DNA from: Stereum hirsutum FP-91666 SS1
Taxonomy: Eukaryota; Basidiomycota; Agaricomycetes; Russulales; Stereaceae
Direction of reading: 5' to 3'
DNA: 64,000 bases
Assembly (NCBI RefSeq): GCF_000264905.1
Contig: NW_006763150.1
Location: forward strand, 454,848 to 518,847
In this document: in pieces, positions 1 through 10,234 of the stretch
Numbering within the stretch: position 1 is the stretch's first letter
Layout: each line of letters opens with the position of its first letter
The notes under the pieces: generated by a model
Database searches by the model: none
Seen by the model: only the letters and a program-made list of their open reading frames with translations
Told to the model about the DNA's origin: nothing
Made by a program: the position numbers and the translations under genes

Positions 1-629
1 TGGAGGGTGCGCGGTGGCAGTGGGGGGAAGAGGAGGGGGAGGTCGTGGATATCTCGAGGCTGAGTGTTCCATGAGTGTGAGGGCGACAGTATGTGTGTAT
101 TTGCGAGATTATATGCGTTATAGGTTAGGGGATAGGGGAGGGAGTGGGTGGTGATTTTTATCGTGTAGTTCTACCGTACTTTTCTCCTTTGTTGTAGACA
201 ATACGAAATCTTATCCATCTGCTGAAGTATATGCATGCAGCGTGGTCGGCAAGTCACACTGCCTCGCGCGACCATTGGCTGCCAGTGAAGCAACAACGCG
301 TAGGTGCAAACATTGGCGAGAAATAGCACTTCAAATGATTTACTGGAAGTAAGTAAAAGATGAACAGAAGCGCGTGACTCGGTACGAGCTGTTGCTTGCT
401 CAGAGCAAGCTTTGAGGTTGGTGTATACATCAAGATCTGGTGAGCGGGCAGTTGTAAATTTCTACATCAAATAACACGCGGAAGGATTCGACGACTTGGT
501 CCATGCATCAAGAATACAGCCAAAGTAACAAAATACATCTCATAGGACAGTAATAATATTAGCTTCGTTTCCACCAAACACGGGGGTGTCTCCTTATTAG
601 AGCCTGGCAGTCAGAGCTTTCCCACTCAT
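1..629. other. Left-edge sequence without a supported gene
   Basis: I see no coding exon with family similarity here. The first ~170 bases are G-rich on the + strand and could be the C/T-rich 5' leader of a minus-strand gene lying off the left edge. The remainder holds the 3' flank of the membrane-protein gene that ends at 630. Confidence 0.5.
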
Positions 630-2427
630 CTACTCCCCTACTCCCATCACATCCTCCCTCTCAGACGCAGACGTCTCTTTCGAGTCCTCGGAACCACTCC
701 CCGAACCAGGAGTGATAACGGAAATGAATTTGATCGCACCATGGCCAGCGAAAAGTGGGCCCCCCTCGCGTCCGAGTCCGTGTTCCTTCTCCAAAGCCTC
801 GTGCGGCTGAGAACATTCCGTGGTGGATGCTCTTCGACGGAATGTTGGTAGCTTGAAAGACGATACCTCGACAGTCTCCTGGACAGGATGGGTGTCGGAG
901 TCGGGAGCGTTGCATAGCGTGTGTTAGTAAGGCTTGACTTCGAGTAGAAGGAAGTGTTGCGCTTAGGCTTTAGCTTACATGCGTAGTGCGGATGTGGAGT
1001 TCGAACGTGCTTCCGGTCGATACACCGTGTTTGCCCGGACCCAAGGGACCTCGTGCGTTGAGCCTGGACGGAGGAGGGTGTTAATACGTCCAGATATGAG
1101 AGGATTGTGGTGAAACTAACGAGGCCAGTAGAGAGTTGGAGTATACTTTGGCAGAAATACATTAGTAAAGAGGGGGGGCACGATTTTATATCAAAAAACA
1201 TACATTTTGCGTAAAATGACGACAATGTGATATAAAGGCCTGAACGAAGCGATAAATACCAGTCTTGTAGGTGCGCTTTTATATAATTCGGATACTTACC
1301 GGTGTCAGGGACGATGATAGCCTAACATACAGGGAGGATGATAGCATATTAGTCATTGGAAAAGCGAAAGCGAGAGCAGCAGATGCAAGACAATAACTGT
1401 CGGTGATGAGCATGGCCGATGCTACAATCCTACATGAGTGATGTAGATCAATGTTGTGTACAATTCATCGTGGCGTAGCGACGTTGCAGCTTACGCGGTG
1501 ATGAGCCCACTCTCTAGTGAGCAACAGGAAGGGAGTCAGCAGACTTCTACATCGTCGAGACTGACGGAAGACATACCAATGGTCCAGAGAATGAGAGTGC
1601 TGATTATATGGTCAGTTCTAGCGACAGAAAGAAGAGTGAGTATCAAGAGCATCGTTCAATGAAGACGTAAATCTCACTTGACAATCCCGGACCGTAACCT
1701 GTGCAACCAGTAACAGAGCGCGGTCGTGTTCAGTACATCGATGAACACGTCACAAGCGATTGTAGCCGTCGAAAGCCATACAAATCGCTGCCCATATATC
1801 ACAGGGCCGTACTGATGTAAAAACACCGTTACTGTAAGAGAACCACCGATCTCAAGGAGGGAAACGCTCCAGGAAATCAACGAAATATGGATACGACCCG
1901 AGAGGATGTACACTCGGTAGGCATAGTAAGCCTTCGTAGCTGTGTTAGATACAGAATATGCTGGACTGGAACATGAAAGCATTTACCTGAATCGTAGCAC
2001 TGACTACGCCATGTACGAAAACAGAGTAGTTGACGCTCCAGTGTCCCTCCAGAAGCTTATCCTGATTGCCGAAGGAAATGATGCTCATATGGTACAGGTA
2101 TACCCAGAACAAAGCTGTGTGTACAGTCTCGCAGATCCTGAAAATGGAATCAACACGAATGCCGTGACCCAAAACAATGGATAATGAAACAGCGTACCAA
2201 ACAAAGGAAAGCTGTGTCCGGCGTCTCAAATCAGCATCTAGTGAGCGGGAGGAAGTCACTGGGACGGGACGTACTAGACACAGGATGAAAAGCCTGTCAC
2301 AGAATTTGCTCCTCCAGTAGAAAAAGACCTGACAGCAAGTAGTTGCCCAAAGTGCAGTCGCTATGAGGACGGAGACCTCGAGTCCAGAAATTAAGTAAGA
2401 CCATAGTCTGCGGAGAAAGCAAGGCAT
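630..2427 (-). CDS. DUF6534-type seven-helix membrane protein, nine exons
   Basis: Exons read on the minus strand: 2427-2301, 2237-2198, 2137-1987, 1931-1678, 1617-1577, 1513-1495, 1429-1331, 1063-979, 878-630. Every junction is GT-AG and the phases add up to 1065 nt, 354 aa. The layout matches the large Agaricomycete family of integral membrane proteins with a C-terminal DUF6534: successive hydrophobic helices, the loop motif ICETVHTALFW, AYYAYRVYILSGR after helix 3, LCYWLHRLRSG before the fifth/sixth helices, and SSSLLNARG closing the last helix. The tail after that is hydrophilic (Ser/Glu-rich, ends DVMGVGE). The biochemical role of the family is unknown. The start is uncertain: ATG at 2427 gives MPCFLRRLWSYLISG directly into helix 1, but a family-like N-terminus (PPGSDALLSPQT) is visible one frame away just upstream (about 2400-2453), so a small frameshift may have moved the start. 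Confidence 0.82.
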
Positions 2428-2837
2428 CGGAACCCGGTGGGACAGACATCATAGAAGGTGAGCCTGAGGTGTGATAGGGTTTGGAGGAATTGACTCGCCG
2501 ATTCGAAACCTCCGAGATTGTATTATATATATGCATGTCCAGAAAAACACGACATCGATAGAAGATGTTAGTAATTCTTAGTATCATTGCTCAACCACCC
2601 GGTGACATACCCATCAAGCCGCTCAAAATGGTATCCAAAGTGCAGGACTCACTGTCTAACGTGGCAACAACTTGAACACTTTTAGTTGGAAGGACGCCAA
2701 AAGGGTACGGCCAACCCACGATGCTAGCGCTTGAGAAAAGTTTCAAGGAGTGGTTTTTCTGATCTTTTCAGACATAATCCATCATCATCGAGGGGATCAT
2801 TATCAATGTATTTCCGAGAATGCCCGTTACCCTGAAG

Positions 2838-3396
2838 TTCTAGGGTTTTGCGCGGGTGTGACCAGAGACAAACCCGTACCCGTACCCACCAAACACCGTA
2901 CCCGTACGGATACGGGTGACCCGCGGTGTCCTACGGGTTCATCTCTGGCCACCGCACTCCCTCAATTGCGGGTTATGTCATACAGTGGTGAAACTGTTGA
3001 GGGTGCTGGAGTGCACGAGAAGACTGTAACATGTGTGCAGGATGTGAGTACCGTCACTGTCGCTGTCTTTCTGTGATTTTTGTGTGTTATCCTTGAGTCA
3101 TGAGCCGCATTGAGGTGACTACCGAAGTGCTGCCGAAACCCCGACTTGGGTAGTCAACACTCTTCAACGTAGAGCATGCGGTTGAGATGTGTATTGGAGC
3201 CTCCTGAAGTCTGTGCGATGTGAGAGCACACAAGAGAGGAAATCATGACCAAGATATGTCACTGAAACTTGTATTCTCAGTGTTGGTAAGTGCGAGCAAG
3301 CCCGTCATGAAAACCGCGGGTGTGACGGTATTTCACGGTTTGAAAGTGCTCAAAGTAACCGTACCCGCGCCACCCCGACCCGTGCAAAACACTAGG
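2838..3396. mobile_element. Non-autonomous hAT-like MITE (candidate)
   Basis: The left end reads TTCTAGGGTTTTGCGCGGGT and the right end, reverse-complemented, reads CCTAGTGTTTTGCACGGGT, giving an imperfect terminal inverted repeat of about 19 bp. The flanks carry a likely 8-bp target duplication, CCCTGAAG at 2830-2837 and CCCTGAAC at 3397-3404 (7 of 8 identical). The inner ends are packed with short (A/G)CCCGTA-type repeats, as in the subterminal regions of hAT elements. At ~560 bp there is no room for a transposase and none is encoded. An 8-bp duplication is typical of hAT elements. The superfamily assignment is inference. Confidence 0.55.
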
Positions 3397-3404
3397 CCCT
3401 GAAC

Positions 3405-4752
3405 TCTTTTGCAGAACCTTGTGCTTGACTCGACAGCCGTAGCTTGGAGATCTTTGAAAGTGAACAGATCACAATAACAGATGATCGAGCTCAATCGAGA
3501 CTGGCAGCTACTCTACAGTGATCTGGGATGCGTAACTTTCTGTCTTGTAAACACTGTCCTCGAGCTCTTTCGGGTTTGCGTGGCTTGATAGCTATGCATC
3601 GGGGAATCGTGGTCTATAACGGTAACACACTACATGCTGCAGCAGTATGCCATAATCCGTGCCGTCGTATTCTGCTGAGAATGTCAAGGTATAAACGATG
3701 ACAGAAACCTGCCCTTCCAGTAGTATGTACGTTGATGGTCCTGTCAGCAACACATCAGGATTATTCTCCTGACCCAACGCTCAAGACAAAGGAAGAGAAT
3801 CCAGAGTATTAATTAGCTGATACATCCGGGTGCAAGACTCCGCCAGATACTGGAAGAATCAACGGGGCCCCTCATCCGCACATTTGAGGGTATAATTCAA
3901 GTTCATTTGTGGACACCTCTTCGACGTGACGATACCTTCTAAAAGATCTCTCCTGAGATTCGAGGTTGAATGAAAACGGACCTTGGTTTCCAATCATCTT
4001 CGCCTGATGTTACTCGCGCCATTCGGTTGAACGCTAGCTGCTCCGATGCTTACAGGGGACTAAGTACCTCAGGCTGATGTCCTCGGTAGAGGTTGAGACA
4101 ACGGTGCTCAGGCCGCCAGCTAGTATCTTCCCTGGTCCAGGGTAATGAGCCATATGTAGACACTGTGTAGGAAGACAGAGAACGGGGCTCGATGAAATAC
4201 GGGTTTGAGCCCGTCTTGAGTCAGAATGGAGCAGCAAGACTAAAGCAAGAGCGAGTTCGGGTAGTCACGTCCGCGGAAAGCAAAGAAAGCGCCTCATCGG
4301 GCCAAGCCAGCACAAAATGGTGTTTGCCGCGGCCACGTTGTTTTGACCTGACGTAATCTAACTGGCAATGTTCAGGCTCGACTCCCAGCCACGATGACCT
4401 GCGGCCTATTGTTTGCAGCTGCTCTGATCTTATATGTAAATGTCTCGCATTCTAACCTTGTTTGCTATGGTGAACTTCCACAAATACCTAGCAAGCCTCC
4501 CCTTCCGCTCCGCAAGATGCATCAGAAAAACACGATAGGTCGTCTCCGAGCGTTTTGCTGATGTGGTGTTGCCTGGCTCAATGATTCGGTTGGATCTTTC
4601 TAAAGTAACCTTCCTAAGGTTACTAAGTTTGAAAAGCTGCTCCTTCCATCTTTCCCATCAAAAGGACCAGTAGTTCTGACCGGCGACACGAGAGACCAAT
4701 AAATTGCTCTGGCTTCCTCCATCCGGCTCTCACGCAACACAGGGGCCTTGCA
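3405..4752. other. Intergenic, no supported gene
   Basis: Only short unconvincing reading frames occur on either strand. The last few hundred bases should include the promoter of the P450 gene that starts at 4753; I see no clear TATA box. Confidence 0.5.
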
Positions 4753-6710
4753 ATGTCTCTGCGTAGTCTCTATATTATCCTCGCCTGTATCCTGCTCAGT
4801 ATGTTACATACGGTCTTCAGATGGAGACAACACAGGCAACGTCGCACATCACTTCCCCCTGGGCCCCGACCACTCTTCGTCTTGGGTAATATCTTCCAAG
4901 TTCCCGATCCCAGGAATTGGATGGCTTGTCAGATCCTGGCAAAAGCATTTGGTACGAGCTTTACCCGTAAATTTTCTACCTCACTCTGACAACTCCTAGG
5001 CCCAATTGTTTACTATGAGCTATTTGGAAAGCCCGCCATTTTGATAAGCTCTCATGAAGTTGCGACTGAACTCCTCGAACACCATGGAGATAACTATGCC
5101 GACAGATCCAACAACACTGTGATGGGTGGAGAACTGTCAGTAATTATTGGCATTTAGCTCTCAACTCATATTGAATATTGATCACTTTAAATTCTACAGC
5201 GTTGGATGGGACAGAAGTGTCGGATTGCAGGCTGTCGGTCCTCGCCACACCCGCTATCGTAAACTACTCAATACTATGCTTAATCCCACCGAAGTACGAA
5301 AATTACAGCCCCTCCAGGAACGCTGCGCTGCAAGACTGCTGTTGCGGCTTCTGAAGGACCCCGAGCACTGGTACATGCACATGCGTCCATCGATCAGTGA
5401 GGCGCTCGTGCATATATGCTACAGTCAGGATTTTCCTCTCGAAGAGTTTCCTTATATCGCCATGGCGGAACGTGCGTGGTGGATATTCAACAATGTCGCA
5501 ACCGCAAACTCTTTCGCAGTTGATTATCTCCCTATTTGTGAGTCTCTAGATGCCCCTATCTCTATTGATGTGACTACACTGTCATATAGTAAAGCATCTA
5601 CCGGAGTGGTTCCCCAGTGCAGGCTTTAAGAGACAGGCCCTACTATGGCGGGGTGAGCTCGATGAGCTAGGTTACGGGTCATTCAAAATTGTGAAGGAAC
5701 ATGTGGTATGTGTTCAAGAACTATTGTTTCTCACATAATACTTTTGTTTAATCGACTAAGCATTGTAGAGGAAAGGAATTGCAAAGCATTCATACGTCAG
5801 CTCTCTGATAAAAGCGCGGAGTCCGCTCAGTCAAGACGACGAGGATGCTATCTGTTGGACGGCTATCGGGTTTTTCACAGGCGGGGTCGATACTGTGTGT
5901 CCCCCCTCCCTCGCGACCATTTCTCGACACTAAACTCACTACATCATATAGACAGCTGCAGCCGTCACAACTTTCATCATGATCATGAGCCGCTACCCAG
6001 ACGTTCAATGTCGCGCTTACGACGAGATTCGAGATGCTATAGGAACGGATCGCCTACCGACTCTTGATGACCGCCCGCGACTTCCATACGTCACAGCTTG
6101 CATGCTGGAGATGTTCAGAATGTTTCCTATTGTACCTCTGGGTAAGAGATCGCACCTCTACATCAGTATCACCGTTTGACGATACCCAATGTCTTTTTCC
6201 TGGTAGGAGTTTCAAAACGTGCGAGTAACAATGACTGGTACGATGGGCACTTCATACCGGCTGGTCAGTCCTAATCTTGTTGCGATTGTCAGTCTTTGTT
6301 TTTGTGCTGAAGACAGGCCGTGACAGGAACAATGATTGTTTCTAATATCTGGTGAGCATTGCGAGACCATTTTCAGGCAGAAAGAAGTATTACTGATCTT
6401 GGGACATAGGGCCATGAGCCGTGACCCAAATATATACGAGGATGAAGACACCTTTAAGCCGGAACGATTCCTCGCATGCCATCCCAGTTGCAATGCGGAT
6501 AAGCCTGGCTTTCGCTCGACTCGCGTGTTCGGGCACGGTCGAAGAATATGTCCTGGACGTCACCTTGGGGAGTTGATGGTGTTCATCCAGATCGCTACCA
6601 TTGTTGCGGCATTCTGCATCTCTGCACCTCGGAACAGTGATGGAAAAAACACCGTGGATTACAAGTTCGATTTTGTGGATGGATTGATCGTGTACTTCGA
6701 TGGAACTTGA
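4753..6710 (+). CDS. Cytochrome P450 monooxygenase
   Basis: Nine exons: 4753-4951, 5000-5135, 5200-5537, 5590-5705, 5769-5894, 5952-6141, 6207-6263, 6327-6351, 6410-6710. All junctions are GT-AG and phases sum to 495 codons plus stop, the usual fungal P450 length. The N-terminus has a hydrophobic anchor (MSLRSLYIILACILLS) followed by the proline-rich hinge LPPGPRP. Later landmarks are PILKHLPEWFPSAGFKR, the I-helix oxygen-binding motif FTGGVDTTAA, the K-helix ExxR in LEMFR, the PERF region FKPERF, and the heme loop FGHGRRICPGRH with the axial cysteine. It should be an ER-anchored heme monooxygenase of the Agaricomycete type often annotated as O-methylsterigmatocystin oxidoreductase-like; the substrate cannot be told. 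The C-terminus stops soon after VDGLIVYFDGT, slightly shorter than relatives with a PRPF-type tail. No other biosynthetic gene is adjacent. Confidence 0.93.
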
Positions 6711-7575
6711 TTGAAAGATTTCTGATGCTACGCTTATATCTGTGTTACTGTTTACACAGTCGCTGATGATTTTTATTCCCTTAGATTTCCGAAACCTTTT
6801 GAGTGTGCTATTACACCGCGCTCAAAGAATTTGGCAGTGCTGCTTGAACACAGCGATGTATAGCAAAGACTGTCCTATTGGGATATGGTTCCAGTACTAT
6901 CCACAAATCTTGAGCAAATTTTGGCGTCAATCGCTTTTGGGCCCACCTATGAAGGGCATGTGGGCGGCGCAATTCATATCATTCTAAAAGCGACCAACTT
7001 ATTTCGATCAAGAGCCTGCCTCCAAGTCCTGGAAAGGGTGCATCGGGACCAACAGGTTCTGCCTCCAATGGACTCGTACTTTCCGTTGAGCGTCGTTTTT
7101 TAATTGCTCTATCTGCCATAGTCAGATTTATGACTGAACAAGACCAAAACACTTGTCGTAGAATGCTGCTGCTTGTCCTATCAAGCGCCGTCCGAATTTA
7201 GGCCAGAATCATCTTCCTTTGTTCCTTGCCTTGATCGCGGGCCGCGTGGAAGATAGCGGGAATGTCGAAGGGTTTGTTAAATCGGGTGAGCTCTGTGGGT
7301 ATGGAGCCGAATTGCGGTACTTCAGGTACTAGACATGAGGGGAACACCCATTCATCAAGAAATAGCAGACTGGGCGGTGTAGTTGCGACCAAACGCTGAC
7401 CCCGGGCCATACCTGCAGCACGCTCATGGGCGACCGTCATCCCCCCCCCTACACACACACACACACACACCCATCTCCACCCTTCGGACGTTCAGACTTC
7501 ATGGTCATAATCATGTCGCACATATGTTGGTAGAATTGATTCTATCTGCATAACACCTGACATTTGCCTCTGTAG
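6711..7575. other. Intergenic between P450 and F-box-like gene
   Basis: No supported gene. It includes the simple repeat at 7441-7470 and must contain the promoter and the undetermined first exon of the F-box-like gene downstream. Confidence 0.5.
7441..7470. repeat. C9 run followed by (AC)10 microsatellite
   Basis: Nine C, one T, then ten AC units. It is a simple-sequence tract of the kind that varies in length between strains. Confidence 0.95.
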
Positions 7576-8868
7576 GACAGGGACACCAGACCTTTTATAC
7601 ATGATCTTCCACCTGAACTCGTTACTCAAATCATTGCCAGCATTTACGCACATGCAGAAGCGAAGTCCAGGCGACTATCTATCCAGTCACTATCCCTCAC
7701 CTCCAAGTATATTGCACAAGTCGTCGAACCTTTCAGATTCAGAGCCATCTCCGTATCACCACAGAATGCAACGGCTCTTCTGTATGTCTTCGAGACCCAT
7801 CCAGCTCTGCAGCAGTATGTCCACTCCTTGTGGATACGAGACACCGTTCCCGAACGAAAGAGCCCTCTTCATCTGATCCCTCCTTATCGGACGCCCGCAT
7901 GCGTTCCCACGAGGAAAGAACTTGGCCTGGATCAAGACCAACCGAACTTGGGCCCCCGGTGAGTGTCCTGTCTCACCCTATTCCTTGACCATTGATTATC
8001 CATAATGACCCAAAGTGGTTTGTGTAGCAATCTAAGTCTCGTTGCCACTCCCGCTGTATCGACTATCATCAACGTCGTGACAATATTATCAGCTTCGCTT
8101 CATAACCTTGGAGCTGTGATCTCTCAACAATCTTCTGCAGAACGGTCTTCTCTTCTTGGCCAACTTCTCAACATTCGGCTTCCTCTTCTCTCATCATTAT
8201 ATATGCGATTATACCGCCTCGACGACCTCCACACGCCATCTCCCTCTTTCACAACATGTGTGCCGCACCTCCGGACATTTCACCTGTTCATCAAATGCGC
8301 TCAAGGAGATCTTTCAAGCATCAATAGCTTTGGTTCGCTTGACAAACTCACAACTACGTCTGCCGTTTGTCGATGTTTCCCAAAACTCGACACTTTGATC
8401 CTTTCAGGGACTTTCCACGAAGAGTGTTTCCGCCAATGGTGGAATACGTATACGTGCTCGCCCATTGTCAAAACTTCAGAAACTTCTCAGCCCTTCGGCC
8501 TTCAGCTCCCGCCTTCTCTCCGCCAAGTAATTATCGTACCATTCCGAGCTCCAAGATGTCACTCCTCTCCCGAATATCATCAGGTTCCAAGCCACCCATT
8601 CCCGTTTCACCTTGGAAGAATTCTCGAGGGCCAGGCACTAGTGTCCCTAGCCCTCGACGCAGAGGAGTTGACTTCGGCGGGAGACGAGGGAGGGACGTTG
8701 CTTTGGATTCAACATATTTATATCCCTCTGGAGGATGAGTGGTGGGAAGTGTTACAGTCGGGCGGACGGAGGGTGATCGGCTACGATGGAAACAGAAAGG
8801 ATAAGAAGACACTGTCTGTAGTTGGTGTATACCCGCTAGATTCATTCGGCCTCTTTGTCGACTTGTAA
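7576..8868 (+). CDS. F-box-like domain protein (first exon not located)
   Basis: Two exons are clear: 7576-7958 and 8028-8868, joined by a GT-AG intron in phase. The protein opens with an F-box-like segment (RPFIHDLPPELVTQIIAS, then SLSLTSKYIAQVVEPFRF), followed by an alpha/beta region without recognisable repeats. This matches the very large Agaricomycete set of F-box-like proteins, presumed substrate adaptors of SCF ubiquitin ligases; the partner is unknown. The frame upstream of 7576 meets a TAG that is also a good splice acceptor (CTGTAG), and no in-frame ATG precedes the F-box, so at least one short 5' exon must exist. A candidate ATG near 7501-7516 does not give a compatible phase with a standard donor, so the start is left open. 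About 408 residues are visible. Confidence 0.7.
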
Positions 8869-9496
8869 TACAGAAGTACTTAGTCTATTCCTTCACTGGC
8901 TGTCGAAAGTGAGACCCCCGGTCCTATTACTTATGTTTTCTACTTCTCAGCTCTTGTCTTTGTCCCACCAGGTTCCAGTCCGAAATGAAGTATGTGTTTG
9001 TTTTCAGCCTCCGTGTTTACTGGTACGCATACGCAGAAGCTTGTTGTACGACTTAGTGCTAGTGAAGTGTCACTGGATAGACCAGCCATGGGCCTCAGCG
9101 AATCTGATCGAGTCTCCTCTTTATTGGAACATTTTGACTGGACACTGTGACCACGATCGCCTTGACTTGCGATAGAAAACTAGACTTAAACAATTACACA
9201 GGGCTGCTATTTTCTGCGACCTCCTTCCGCCAAGCCTGAAAGCAGGAGTTCGTTTATCTAGTAGGCACAGACGAATGCCCACTGTAACCGTCAGCGTGCA
9301 GAAATGGTTTCAGAAAAGAGCCGGAAGATCTTGGAATGATCCCCGTGAGTCGTCAGCGGCAGTTGCCGGAGAACTATACAGCAGCAAGCCACCGCTTGAT
9401 CACGTGTGCTAACAGGACAGCGGGTGGCAAACAGCAGACAACAGGGCCGAAGCAAGGTAAGGAACGCCGTAGACGACGACGAAGGCATAAAACGCA
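8869..9496. other. Intergenic upstream of RPL11
   Basis: No supported gene. The promoter and 5' leader of the ribosomal protein gene lie here. A GTAAGG site at about 9457 might be a 5'-UTR intron donor, but I found no matching acceptor worth calling. Confidence 0.5.
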
Positions 9497-10234
9497 ATGG
9501 TGCGCCCCTCTGCTGTTATGCTGCTCGTATTCTACTCACTTTTCTTGACAATTAACAGGCCGATACCAAGTCAGCACCCACCAACCCTATGAGGGAGCTC
9601 CGCATCGAGAAGCTCGTTATCAGTGCGTACTTATATTCTCGTATATTGCCCGAATACTCAAACAGTCTCGCCATCTCCTTTCGCCGACCACAGACATCTC
9701 CGTTGGCGAGTCTGGTGATCGTCTCACCCGTGCCTCGAAGGTGCTCGAACAATTGACCGGTCAAACCCCCGTCACCTCGAAAGCCCGCTACACCGTCCGC
9801 ACGTTCGGTATCCGTCGTAACGAAAAGATCGCGGTGCACGTCACCATCCGGGGTCCCAAGGCGGAGGAGATTCTTGAGCGTGGTCTCAAGGTCAAGGAGT
9901 ACGAGCTCCGCCGCCGCAACTTCTCCGAGACTGGCAACTTCGGTTTCGGTATCCAGGAGCACATCGATCTCGGTGCTCGCTACGACCCTGGTATCGGTAT
10001 CTTCGGTATGGATTTCTACGTTGTGATGGGCAGGCCCGGGTCGAGGGTGGCGAAGAGGAAGGTTAAGACGGCGAGGATTGGGCCGACGCACAAGGTGAAG
10101 AAGGATGACACCATGTCTTGGTTCAAGTCGCGGTTCGACGGTATTATCCTCGTGAGTCTCGTTCTTTATCCCATGCCTTTGCGTTTTGGTCGAATTGACC
10201 CTGATGTGCTTACTTCGGATGCATTTAGAAATAA
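9497..10234 (+). CDS. rpl11: 60S ribosomal protein L11 (uL5)
   Basis: Exons: 9497-9499 (only the ATG), 9559-9622, 9694-10151, 10229-10234 (Lys plus stop); 176 aa, the normal length. Diagnostic stretches are [87 protein letters not shown] and [14 protein letters not shown]11 sits in the large-subunit central protuberance and binds 5S rRNA with L5. The first intron directly after the ATG and a last exon of only six bases make this gene easy to misannotate. Codon use is strongly biased to C-ending codons, as expected for a highly expressed gene. Confidence 0.98.

Noticed and set aside
2860..2935. CCCGTACCCGTACC repeats as a possible protein-coding or CRISPR-like array
   Set aside because: Units are short, irregular and lie inside an inverted-repeat element. 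Subterminal transposon repeats explain them better, and CRISPR is not expected in a fungal nuclear genome.
4374..4400. GGCTCGACTCCCAGCC, similar to a tRNA T-arm
   Set aside because: The rest of a tRNA cloverleaf (acceptor stem, D-arm, anticodon arm) cannot be built around it.
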